Shown in pieces: positions 32,873-43,695 of a stretch of DNA of 53,094 nt. The position numbers and the translations under genes were made by a program. Under the pieces are notes generated by a model. The model was not told the origin of the DNA, did no database searches, and worked only from the letters and a program-made list of their open reading frames with translations. Position 1 is the stretch's first letter. Each line of letters begins with the position of its first letter. The stretch is taken from the NCBI GenBank assembly GCA_004802705.1, contig SGPL01000209.1, positions 1 to 53,094 of the forward strand, given 5' to 3'. Origin of the DNA: Bondarzewia mesenterica. Its lineage: Eukaryota > Basidiomycota > Agaricomycetes > Russulales > Bondarzewiaceae.

Positions 32873-33127
32873 CGCCAAGGCGCGACCTGGCCTGTGAAGA
32901 AATCGTCGGAGAAGGACAGTCAGTTTGACGAAATTCTTACAGGGTGATTCGAAGTGGTTTGATTGACTGTTGAGACAAAGTTGGAGATGTAACTGAGTTT
33001 GGAACCACGCAAGAAACACGGTGTGACATTATGTGACGTCACGCGACGTACTAAAGACGCGTCAAGTGTTTGTTAGAGGCCACTACTCTCCTCCCAACCT
33101 CTTCCTCCTTCGTTGCTAATCCTCACC
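32873..33127. promoter_or_regulatory. Divergent promoter of the FCP1-like gene and PCNA with CRE and ACGCGT sites
   Basis: A perfect CRE-type palindrome TGACGTCA lies at 33034-33041 and an ACGCGT box at 33057-33062, 66 bases before the PCNA ATG. Replication genes of many fungi are driven at G1/S by MBF through ACGCGT, so this fits PCNA. The link is inferred from the motif alone. Confidence 0.55.
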
Positions 33128-34659
33128 ATGTTGGAAGCGAAGTTGAACGAAGCCGCTATTCTCAAGCGTCTGATGGATGGTATGTGACGCGTTTATTTGA
33201 CCATGAATAACGCATACTTACCTTTTACCAGCCGTTAAAGAACTCGTGTCAGACGCCAACTTCGAGTGCAATGAGGAGGGTATCGTGAGTACAGCCACTG
33301 TTTCTAATAACCAGAAATAAGCAATCTAATTGACGCGAACTTACCAGAATCTCCAAGCTATGGACAACTCGCATGTCGCCCTCGTCTCGGTCAAGCTCGA
33401 CGCCTCAGGGTTCCGCAAATACCGCTGCGACCGCCCAATCCCGCTCGGTGTCAATCTCGTTTCCCTCACTAAGGTCATCAAATGTGCGAAGGATGACGAT
33501 CTCTGCACTCTGAAAGCTTCAGATGACGGCGATATTCTTAGCCTCACATACGAAGCACGCAGTACGTCCTTTAAATCTAATGCTCCCTGCATCAGCGCTT
33601 GGGTCAGACCTACAGCAGTCAGATTTCGACGCGTTTTCCGAGCCAATCTCGTTAGCGAGAGCTCTGCGCGCGCTGACTGTGTTGTTTGTGCTCCCTATGC
33701 CATCTTCTTTCGCATGTTTGATGGATGACCACTGACTCTTACTTTTAGACTCTGATCGTATTGCTGAGTATGAAGTGAAGCTCATGGATATCGAGTCTGA
33801 CACTCTGGGCATCCCCGACACCGACTACGAAGCACGCGTCACTATGCCCTCCTCCGAGTTCACGCGCATCGTCCGCGATCTCTCGCAGCTCGGCGAGTCC
33901 GTTCGCATCGAAGTCTCAAAAGAAGGCGTACGCTTTGTCAGCGATGGCGAAGCCGCGAACGGTAGCATTCTTCTCAAGCAGACCGAGGCCGCGCGCGACC
34001 GTTACGCGGACTATGGACAAGATGATGACAAGGATGAAGAAGATGACGTCGAGATGAAAGATGAGGGTGAGGGCGATGACGATGACGAAGAGAAGCCAAA
34101 GAAGATAAAGAAGGAAAAGATAAAGAAGGAAAAGGTCAAGAAGGAGGAACGCGAGGACGAGGACGAGGAAGAGGAAGGTAAAGACGACGACGACGAAGGT
34201 GAGTTCAAGGCGAAGTCGGACGACGAGGGTGAAGAAGAAGTGAGTGATTCCGAGACCAAGAAGAAACGGAAGAAGGCTCCGACTATGGTGTGTAGCGTCT
34301 AACTTAATGCCTCTACTCATGCTAATATCCCCACCCTCGTGTGTGGTGCAGAAGGGCAAGGCGAAGAAAAAGGCGAAGAAGAGCGAGGAAGATGACCTGC
34401 CTCCCGGCGGTGTTAGTATCGAGATGACGCAACACGTCACTCTCACCTTCTCCCTTAAGTACCTCGTCAACTTCTCTAAGAGCGCTGCTCTCTCCGATAC
34501 AGTGCAGCTGATGCTAAAAAATGACGTGCCTCTCCTCGTATGTTCCGCCCTACTATCTGCTTGCTTTTTTCTGCCTGCTGACGCGCGTGTTAGGTGTCGT
34601 ATTCCTTTGGCCAAGGACACATTCGATACTACCTCGCGCCAAAGATCGGTGATGATTAG
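33128..34659 (+). CDS. PCNA: Proliferating cell nuclear antigen (PCNA) with a large charged insertion
   Basis: Six exons (33128-33179, 33232-33284, 33348-33561, 33749-34287, 34352-34537, 34594-34659), 369 residues against about 260 in most eukaryotes. Outside one segment it follows human PCNA closely: MLEAKLNEAAILKRLMDAVKEL, NLQAMDNSHVALV, YRCDRPIPLGVNL, EYEVKLMDI, GIPDTDYEA, PSSEFTRIVRDLS, GNGNI-equivalent ANGSILLKQ, then VSIEMTQHV, LTFSLKYLVNF, and HIRYYLAPKIGDD. PCNA is the ring-shaped DNA clamp for polymerases, repair and chromatin factors. Residues about 197-305 are an insertion rich in Asp, Glu and Lys with KKKRKKAP-like basic clusters. It replaces the short loop near human residues 186-194, and intron 34288-34351 lies inside it. 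Exons on both sides keep frame, so it is translated unless skipped. Confidence 0.95.
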
Positions 34660-35322
34660 GCCTTCACAAAAATCTGCTCCCCTATTTCTCGTTTCATCGT
34701 CTTCATCTCATTGTTCTGTCTATGATTTGCGATCTCCATCTCTTAGTTTGTCAAAGATTGCATATCCTTGTTTTATATCCCATCAGAACGGTCAAATTTT
34801 GATTTCCCCTATCAACGTTGAACATAAATGGTCCGCCCAGAAAATTCTGAGGTCCGAAGGCTGAACGAATTGTTGACTCTGCAATGGAGACTAGTTGGAC
34901 ATTGTAATGTGAATCGGCGCAAGAAACCCGGTGCAGACGACCAAGTAACATGGGCGCGAGCTGTGCCTCTCCCGCTGCGTGCATCGCGTCAAGCGTAGTG
35001 CGTCAGACGTTTGTGACCCCTAATTCGCACTCGCAAACAATACGGTCAATGGTTTTCCTGCCGACTTTGAGACGCCTGATGGGCTGGCGACAAGGGACGA
35101 AGGGAGATTGCGCCCTGACAAACGCTTGAGCACGCCTCTCTCTGATACAGAATGCTTGGCAAGAGCCTCAATCGCAGGTAGCCTATTGCAACTGCATGTC
35201 GCTAAACGTATGCCAAGTGAAATAAAATAGATAGATACGAACATAAACTAACCATAAAGTGAAAATACAGTAGATCTGTGCACATACTTATACACGATGC
35301 AGTCAGACCATATCTCCCTCGC
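34660..35322. other. Convergent intergenic region
   Basis: About 660 bases between the 3' ends of PCNA (plus) and the Cys-cluster gene (minus). Only unsupported short frames are seen (34751-34984, 35020-35244 minus). Confidence 0.5.
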
Positions 35323-37829
35323 CTACCGCGCCTTGCGAATCGACGACCTAAGTTTATCACTAGTTTGCTTATTGAGGCCCTCGAGTGTCATCGCGGGGTT
35401 CATGTGCATTGCGAACACCTCGATCCCGTCCGGCTCGTTCACGGTCACCGCGAGCGCCTTGGCGAGCGCACATGCATCTGGCGTGAACATCTCCTTACGC
35501 GCGCTGGCGTGGCGCGCGAGGTACTCGTTCAATGGCAGGATTGAGCGGCGCTGCAGGCTTTCGTTGATATGGATGTGGGGAGCTAGAATGGAGACAGTCA
35601 TTAGCATTTTGCTGACCTCCTTTAAATTTAACGATAGGAAGGGGAGTGGAGATGAAATGGTAAATGGCAGCATACTGCGTGCGGACGTGTTCATGATCCA
35701 GAGATGTTCGGGTGGTAACCACGGGTCTTCGGGACGCTCCGCATTGTGTCGCATCATTGTGGCAAGCACGCGTCGCAGGATCTCACTGATATGAAGCACA
35801 CCGCGCTCCACCGTCGCGCTTTCGTACTCGGACAACGTGGTGACAAAAAAAGTTCGGTCTGCCCCCAAGAACATAAAATACGATTTGTCAGGCGTGCACA
35901 AAATGTCAGAATGATAAGTGAGAAATGGGCGCGCGCACCTGGGATAACCCACTCAACCATCCACACTCCAGACAACATCGAGCTCGTCGGGTGGAGCACT
36001 GTTGAGCGCCGCATGTTGTACGTCAGCCACTGATCGTCCCGTTTCGACTCGTGGCTCGTCCGCGCCCACTCGGGCTTTGACTTGTCCCGCCGCGTGCGTA
36101 CCTTGGCCCAGCTGAACGAGACAAAGCGGCGGTGGTCTGGTGACCGGGGCGGGCGGGTGAAGAGCTCACTGCGGAAGAACCTGGTTTTGAGGACCTTCTG
36201 CTCAATGTCGGCAAAGGTCTGAATCTCCGGCTGATGCTCGAGCATCTATATTGGTGCATTGAGATTGAAATATAAGACAGTAGAAAGGGAAGGATGACGG
36301 ACCTCAGGCACGGCGAGACGTGAGAGGACGTGTTCACGCCACATCTGCTCGCAGCAATCGATGAGCGAAGGAAGCTCCTTCGCATCTTGCAAGTCGGTCG
36401 GAATCTCCCAGACTGCCATCTCCATGTCCACCGTGCCCAATCTGAGCACGTCCGTGAAGCTGCTGCGGAAGAGACTGAAGAAAGACAGACGCGACACACC
36501 TCACATGCGAGAGACTGCATGTCTTGCGCTCGCCACTAAACAACTCCTTACAACGCCATTTCCCAATGACGCCTCGTGCGGAGGTCCCGCCACAGTTCGT
36601 GCAGCTACATTTTCGTCAAGCAAACGTGCAACTGCATGCGTAACAAGTGCTTACCGCTTGTATTTTTCCGAGCAATTAAGACATACCAACTAATGCCAAC
36701 GTGAGTATCATGATGATTCTCGGTCAAAGCATGTTATTCGTACCTCTGCAATGAACATGATTGTCGCCCGCTCCTTTGCAACGAATCCTCCGTGGCCCTT
36801 CATATGCGAACACACATCACACGTCGCCGGCGCATTCGTATCCTCCATTTCGTTTGTCCGCTTGCGAGTCGACGTGCTCGGTATCGACGGCTCGCATTTG
36901 AGACAACGGTAGACCATGTCATACGAGACGTCCAATTCCTCCCTGGATCCGCGCAGTATCATCTTTCCCATGAGCAAGCCACATTTCGCGCACTGCAGGC
37001 TCTTTTCCTGAATGATCTTCCCGGGCCTTTTCCTCCCGCCCTCCGTGCTCGTCGACGGCTGCGCGCCTGGCGAGTCCTCGCTCTGGTCTTCATCTCCGCC
37101 AGGGATGTCCTGCGCAGTCTGCTGCTGAGATTCTGATGGACCGTCTGGCGGGTTGAATTGGTTGGGAAGTGGAGGAAAAACATTGGCAATTGCGTTGTTG
37201 AAAACATCATCTACTGATGGTTCAAACCAAGCGTCATGGATACGGCCGACCTGAGGATTGGCCTCGGCAAACCAGGAAGATGTGAACTGTGCCTGTGCGG
37301 CGTCGAGGAGCAAGGCAAGCTGGGTAGAGTCTGTATTCTTGATGAGTGCATGAGGAGTCCACGCACTGCTGTTGATCGTCGAAGTTGAGGCCAAGTTGCG
37401 ACTGTTCTCCTTCGCATTCAGCTGGCCGAGCAAGACTTCAGCATCGCGCTCTTTCCTCCGTTCCTCCGCGATTCGCAATTCCAATTCTCTGATTCGACGC
37501 GTTTCTCGGAGAAGCTCAAGCTGGAGCGTTTGCTCCGTGGGAACATACCCTGAAGCAGGCGAAGGATTGAACGGTATAACAGGCTGCTGCTGCGTTTGCT
37601 GAGGAGCGACAGTAAGTGGAGGATGTGTGTGCTGCTGTGTGGAATGAGTGAAGGATGGGTTGCAAGAGGATGTTGAGAACACATCGTCAAGATTGAAGGG
37701 GTCCATTGCTGTCCATTGACATGCAGGATCGATTCCACGTCGTCGCCCCTCGGCCTCAAAGCCCGCACCAGTTAAACTATCCTCGGAGTACTTACGGCTA
37801 AGATCATGGTCAGCTGAATCCAAACTCAC
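35323..37829 (-). CDS. Unknown protein with multi-CxxC zinc cluster
   Basis: Exons: 37829-36744, 36689-36655, 36604-36500, 36474-36303, 36245-35939 and 35858-35323, about 746 residues. The first half is Gln/Ser/Pro-rich with a charged coiled-coil segment (LELLRETRRIRELELRI). A row of metal-type Cys pairs follows: CAKC, CLKC, CDVC, then LVCLNC and CTNC in the next exons, and CKELF...TC. The C-terminal third is a separate conserved-looking domain (FVSFSWAKVR, WLTYNMRRS, FFVTTLSEYE, HLWIMNTSARS). I do not recognise the family. A strong GTAAGT donor in the first exon (87-nt in-frame intron, ending just before ATG 37706) may be a real intron. Between 36475 and 36499 either a 25-nt intron or one extra G must be assumed, so that joint is weak. 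Confidence 0.65.
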
Positions 37830-38937
37830 TGTTCAAGCTCGCAGTCTCCAATCACAATAGTAGCAACGAAAGCTCATATTATTCAATGAAGGGTGCTGGC
37901 GCGTTATTTGATCGAACGTGCCGCAAAGTCAGAGTAGGTCAGAGTGCAGAAATGAAGAGATGCATTATGTAGTGTAAACTACGGTTACCAAGCTGCTATT
38001 GCTGCACTAAATGTGATGCGCGCGGTGGAGGAAGAAATTTCGATGAGGCTACTCATTCAGGTGTATGAAAACTGAGCCCAAACCTCCATTGTTAAAGTCA
38101 CCGTCAAAAGGAATGGAGATGGACATTAATTATTGCATGCAACCTTGATGCAACCTGAAAGTTCCACGTGTTATCGCCAGGACATGTCTGTCCCAGGGCC
38201 GTGAAGCCGGGCCAACTTTGTCAAGTGCTCATATCTTTCTCTCCCGATTTCTGTGTGCAAGAATTCAGTACCAGTGGTAAGTCTGTAGGACAACTTGCCG
38301 GAACCTGAGGCCCCGAAACATAGGGACTTTGAGGCTTGCGACACAAATTCCATGTACGCATTCTCAGTGAGAATGACTGGAAACGTTTTTTTTTTTTTCG
38401 ACCAAGTTGATTACCAGGATCTCTGCTGGTATTGACCGCGACTTTATCGTAACGCGCCTGCCGGATCGTTCGCATAAATCATTCTTATGGGCCCGAGCCA
38501 ATCCTGGTGCATATCAGTGATATCTTGGGCTCTGCAACAGGTCTTCTGCATCGTTCAAATGACACTCGAAGCCCCATTGTATACCGCTTTGCCAACAGCT
38601 CTACATCCTGACCGCAGCTTGCAATTCTCTGTACGGCTTGTGAGTGCTTCTTTAATAATCAAAATAAATATCTCCAGATGCCTCTATTTACCGGTTATCG
38701 AATTCGAAGCCCTCTTCTATTTCCAGAACACATGCTCTTGCCGTGTGATGGCCTGACGGCAGGAAGTGCAGGCCATAGCAGGTCTCGCGACCGGTGGGCG
38801 CGGCGAGTACAGTGGTCGTTTTTCATCATGAGATAGCTTGAACCCTTACCATGGAACGATTGTAATGCCGACATGAGTCTTTATTTGACGAGAAGTAACA
38901 CCTTGACCTGCCCGCCGCGCTCGTCCTAGACATTCGG
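37830..38937. other. Divergent intergenic region
   Basis: About 1.1 kb between two start codons on opposite strands. It holds a T11-12 run at 38388-38399 and only short unsupported frames (38171-38353, 38221-38475 minus, 38487-38756 plus). It must contain both promoters. Confidence 0.5.
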
Positions 38938-41082
38938 ATGCTCAAGCTTGGACTTCATCTCCTCGCGCTCATTGGAGCTCTCATCGGAGTTCACGCCAAT
39001 GGTGTCTATGTGCGAACTCCCCCTCCTTCAGTGTACTCCGCTCTATCAGCCAGTGCAAAGAAGCTCTTTGACGAGTCCATGGACTTCAACGAACAATACT
39101 GGGACGAGACAGAGGGGTACCTCTTCCAGATCGATTCTGCGGGTATCCATGACACACGCGCGACTGCCATGTACGCGACCGCCCTCCTCGCCCGCAACGG
39201 AAAGCACGGTAGCGACCGTGCGCGCGCGATCCGCATCTTCGAGCAGATAGTGCCACAACAATGGGACCAGAACGGTACCTTGTGGTACGGCGTGTACCCC
39301 CATACTCCACAGGACCCATTTCCGGGCACCTCGCTTCTCGGAACAATCCCATACACGTCGTGGGATCCGAATTGGTGCGTTGGCCGCTTGCGGGTTTCGG
39401 TCCATGTTCTGAAGGCCGATGATGATGATGGTGATGGTTTGGGTTAGGCGCGATTTTGTTGGAACTGCATGGATTCTGGCACTCGAACGGAGCGGACGTC
39501 TTATTCCTGACTCGGTCGTCTCTCAAGTGGAGCAGTCCCTCTTGAAGGCCGGCAAGGGCAATCTGCTGCGCTATCAAGGTCGTGGGCCCTATGCAAATTC
39601 AGTGACAGTCAATTCTAGTGCAGACAATCTTGATGCTGTGAGAGCAGTTAATTGCATGCTTGTCGTGTCTTCTTATGATATTTTTGAGGCATACACTAAC
39701 CCATACCTAATGGGCGTTTTCGTGATGAGGTATTTATTAATTGTCATTTCATCCTTGTGCATTCACCAACCCACGCACCCAGTTATATTGGTCATCGCCT
39801 GAATGACACAGAGCTCATCGAAAAGTCTGAAGAGGATGCACAGACCATCTACGACCTCTTCACTTACGGAGACTTCAACACATTCTCCGAGTACAACAGT
39901 GGAACTTATACCGGCGTTGGTGGGTGCTATGTGCTGATTAATCGAAACGGAAATTGCCATCTCTGCACCAGATATTTGGGCATTGGCGCTTTGGATCAAA
40001 TATGCGCCTAAGGGTAGTAATGTCGCAAAGTACGGCCCCTTCATGCTCAACAATACTCTCGTCGACCTTGGAACTCTCTACCATGCCGGGCTGCGCAACC
40101 TTGCGGGTCCTTGGGACAGGTCAATCATTTTGTCGTCCGTTTCCCTTACCACAGATTGAAGTATTCATCTATTTCCAGATCATACGGCTATGACATGACT
40201 CGCTACCACAGCGTTTTCGGCCAGCTGGTTACTTCTCTCGCACCTCTGCACAGGGGCGCAGTCCCGTCTCCTCCCGCTGGAGGCCTGCACACCAATGACG
40301 TCGCTTGCTTCGGACCATTGATCCCGCTCATATCGTCCATCATTGCTGACGTCGCGCCAGATAGTGTCCTCAAAAATTTCGCCGATTTCGGAACGACGGA
40401 GAGGATCTTGAAGCGTCGACTGAGGACAAACGTTGTCGACGAAACCGCCATCCGCAACGTGACAGCATGGCTCGGGGAGACGGTCTCTATCGGTGGCCAG
40501 TCGGTGAGCTTCTCGTTTTTCCGTACCCATCACGTCTCCTACTATCTCATAAACGCATACAGCTGGACGAACCTTCTGCGCGTCAATCTTCCAACGTCGC
40601 GGCTATCATTCAATGGCTCCTTCCCTCCTCTCTTTACCGGAACGCCTCCTCCACTGGCCTCCCAAAAATCGGTTACATTGCTCTCTCTCCGCCCACAGCA
40701 TCCATCGTTAACGCCACGGCTTCCAAGAACACACTGTCAATCTCTTTTCCGCCCTCGACGCGCTGGACGAATGAGACCGCACCGGCCGTTGTTACATTCG
40801 CTGTCGGCGGATTCGACATGCGCGCGAGTGGTGCGGACATGACGAAGGGACTTGTCGGCGTGCCAGGGTTAAATATCTCTGTGGAGACTTCGGGTTTGGG
40901 CAATCAAGCGACGGCGTACAGTCAAGATGGATGGAAGTGCGTTGATTTTTGTTTTGTTTCGCCGGTTTGAGCTCGTGTTGACATGCAGGGCCTGGTTTAG
41001 CAATTTCTATTTCTTCAACGTCAGCTATCCAGTCACTGCAGTTTGGCCTGCAGTACCGAGTATCACTATATCCGTGTCTTAA
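38938..41082 (+). CDS. Secreted protein of unknown function, all-helical enzyme-like
   Basis: Eight exons (38938-39374, 39448-39637, 39689-39729, 39783-39919, 39972-40119, 40179-40503, 40563-40936, 40989-41082), 581 residues. It starts with a clear signal peptide, MLKLGLHLLALIGALIGVHA, then ANGVYVRTPP. The body reads like a helical-barrel protein: YWDETEGYLF, RATAMYATALLARNG, TLWYGVYPHTPQDPFPG, YTSWDPNW, RDFVGTAWILALERSG, AYTNPYLM, YIGHRLNDT, NTFSEYNSGTYTGVD, LYHAGLRNLAGPWDRSYGYDMTRY. The last 150 residues look beta-rich (NTLSISFPPS, VVTFAVGGFDM). Several N-glycosylation sites (NGT, NNT, NVT, NAT) fit secretion. Fungi have related hypothetical proteins; an activity cannot be named. The 51-nt intron 39638-39688 keeps the frame and is less certain. 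Confidence 0.8.
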
Positions 41083-41902
41083 ACATCAATCTTTGACAAG
41101 GGTAGCATCNTATCCCAAAANTTGGAGTAATTTGACATCCCATCAATCTACTTCCATTGTCTGCTCTACAACTGACCGCATATTCTGTCCAGACAGAGAA
41201 ATAATCATCTGTCAACTCTATTTTTCGGTATCAGCTGAGTGATGACTTCCAATCCCTGCAGCATGCATGTACAGTACNTCTAAGGCGACTGAAATNCACC
41301 GCAACAGCGATCACCACACACAGTCGATTGACNCCTTGATATCTTTCGCGACGTCTATAAGATCCTCGATGCTTGGTATGCTGGCCGTAGTCTCCACAGC
41401 AAATTCTCGCAGAGCTAGTAGCAATGANGTCGAAAGCGGAGAGGTTACCTATCACCAGTCATGNCANTGCCAATAGCAGTGCGAAGTAGTCTCCCACTGG
41501 CAGGTTGTACCTAAATAATTCCTTGAGAGNTCACCGGTCATTCGCAAGCAAATCGAGTACCCGCGTCGATANTGAGTCTCGGCATTATCGTATTCAACTN
41601 TTGGATCTGAGACAAGTGAGTGCTGAGCAATGTGAACNACTGCGACTGGGCTCATCGGAATTCGACAGTGAGAAGTGTTGAGTACGCAAAAAAGAGAACA
41701 GCGGTGCATGCACTACTGCACCCTTGCATATGCCATGTTGGAAGAACCTTTTGCCTACGTCTTCGTGCATACGAAATNTCAGTTGCAGGCGATCACTCGT
41801 TGTAGAGTGATGATCACAATTGCAGACATACTGGACATGTGTTAGCCATTCAATCAAATAAATCTTACATATTTAAAATGTCTGCAAAAATGCTGGATTT
41901 TN
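41083..41902. other. Intergenic region with ambiguous bases
   Basis: About 820 bases between convergent genes. Single Ns begin at 41110 and occur every few tens of bases. No exon was recognised; minus-strand frames (41452-41709, 41594-41857) lack domain or splice support. Quality is too low to exclude a small gene. Confidence 0.4.
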
Positions 41903-42812
41903 TCATGCCTTGTTCATAGGATCNGCTACAGTATCAAGCCATGCTTGCCGCGTAGAGAGATTTTTGTACCACCTTTCAAACCTGATTAACAACAATCTCT
42001 CGACTACGTAATGCCAGAACGCTCACCTTGCNACGTTGGGTCGCTTTTCGAACAAGTCAATCCCCGAACCTGCAATCATAGTTGCATATGGCAGGTGGTA
42101 TANGTCTGCGAGAGTAACATCCTATNGNAGAGNGACAAGGAGTGGTAATCNAGTCAGTAGAAATGAAGCAAGGACCNTCATACGTACGTTGCCAGCAAGA
42201 TACTTCCGCTTTGAAAGAATAGTCTCGTACACTTCTAANCTTTCATCAAGCTTCGCGATGTTATCTGCNAGGACCTTCTCATTGGTTTGACCGCCAANAA
42301 CNCTGTGGACGAAACAACACATNAACATGCNTTTGCGAATGCAATTTGGNCNCCCAATAATGAGCGGGTATAGCTCGGNNACTCACACNGCAACGATTTT
42401 CTCAAATGCAACAACAGCCGCAAATGGTTCGAAGCTATTTTGCTCGATACTCGCNGCCTCTTCGAACAACGCCAATGATTGCAAGTCTGTTGGGATCAAC
42501 GCCGGACNTTGACTAGCGTACTTCATCGCAAGATAACGGCCAATAGCACGAGACTCGTAGAGCACAAATCCAGCATCATCCTGCACATTTCGAATNACTT
42601 NTTTAATTAGCGGTAGACGGANGGGNGGAAAGGGAACGCACGATGCATGGTACCATGCCGAAGGGGTTCTTCNCGACGAAANATTGTGCCTTCTGATCAT
42701 TCTTGAACAGATCGACGAAGACAAACTCGTACGGGATGCCCTTCTCCTTCGCGACATTGACGACGCGCAANGTGCAAGCGGACTTGTCGTGGCCGTAAAT
42801 CTTCAAAACCAT
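41903..42812 (-). CDS. Glutathione S-transferase (phi/GSTFuA-like)
   Basis: Five exons: 42812-42642, 42580-42387, 42302-42188, 42121-42027 and 41981-41903, 217 residues. The thioredoxin-like N-terminal domain shows MVLKIYGHDKSAC (Ser 11 as likely catalytic residue), KNPFGMVPCI (cis-Pro loop) and DDAGFVLYESRAIGRYLA (glutathione gamma-Glu site). The helical domain carries NEKVLADNIAKLDE, LEVYETILSKRKYLAGN, TLADxYHLPYA, the N-capping box region, and ends with YKNLSTRQAWLDT. It conjugates glutathione to electrophiles or handles peroxides in the cytosol; mushrooms have many such copies. Several Ns fall inside, leaving a few residues unknown, but all five exons join in frame. Confidence 0.9.
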
Positions 42813-43695
42813 ACTGCTTTGTACGGGTTTGATAGTNAAGGATGACACGGGTGCNCAAACTCGCGTCACCTTCTCTTTATACTGAAGAGAACAGCATCAT
42901 GANTTGCGATCCCAGACCAGGCAACCTCCTACACTGTCGGCCATTTGGTGTCAGCGCCTTACCGTCGGATTACGTAACNATTTCCAGCATTTGAAGAACT
43001 TGGCCGAGAGAGACGGAAGCTCGTCCTGCATACATTCTCAGTCTGTCTGAAGGATTGCTATGAAACTTCAGAAATGAGGACAAGCCGCAGCAGTCNAGCT
43101 TTCATCGACATGGCACCCGAGAGCGGACAGAGTCACCTAAGCCGAGCAAGAACGACGCATAAAAACATATGCCAAGAGAAGAAGGACGATGAGTGGGAAA
43201 GTAAAACAGAGCACTTGCGCACCAATGAGATCCAGAGGAGCACAATGATGAGCACAGAATAGACGAAGAATTGTAGTCTGCCTGAGGGTGAGGGTGTCTT
43301 CGAAGTAAGTATGCCAGCNGATGCGCTCGAACTTCAGAGACTGCAAAGAAGACCAGATANNGGCCGTATTTAGAACGCAACATATTCAATGGNTGAATGG
43401 GCNNAGATGAAATCCGCGATGTATACAGTTATCAAAAACAATGTTTTNAACTCACGCACAAGCACGAAGCAAANCGTTCGAANGCAGTGAAGATAATGGA
43501 CGCCGCGGCCGTCCCTTCAATCACGTTTCCTCGTTTCACCCCTAACCTTGAAATCGGGTTTCTCTCCAACGGAGTCGAGCTGAGGTGACTTCAAACTTGT
43601 ACCGAACCCAGCACCAGCTGTAGCAAAGGTCATACTCATTATATGAGTATTGAGTCTCAACAAATCCTCATTGAAAAAATCAGCAAAGTACACTG
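42813..43695. other. Divergent intergenic region with ambiguous bases
   Basis: About 880 bases between the GST and EFM7 start codons. Apart from one small minus-strand frame listed separately (43137-43346), nothing is recognised. It must contain both promoters. Confidence 0.45.
43137..43346 (-). CDS. Possible small single-membrane-segment protein
   Basis: An intronless frame of 69 residues with one N. The N-terminus is basic and the C-terminal half has a strong hydrophobic stretch (LCFTFPLIVLLLLAYVFM) followed by Arg residues, which would fit a single-pass membrane protein. No family was recognised, a second frame over the same bases is also open, and the base quality is low. Confidence 0.2.
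   Translation of the reverse strand: MQSLKFERIXWHTYFEDTLTLRQTTILRLFCAHHCAPLDLIGAQVLCFTFPLIVLLLLAYVFMRRSCSA

Noticed and set aside
33916..34620. 234-residue minus-strand frame rich in Phe, Leu and Ser
   Set aside because: It is the antisense of the PCNA acidic/basic insert; codons for Asp, Glu and Lys read backwards as Val, Phe and Leu. The plus strand is clearly PCNA.
41083..41902. Minus-strand frames in the N-rich patch as genes
   Set aside because: They are short, cross many Ns and show neither splice-joined continuation nor a domain.
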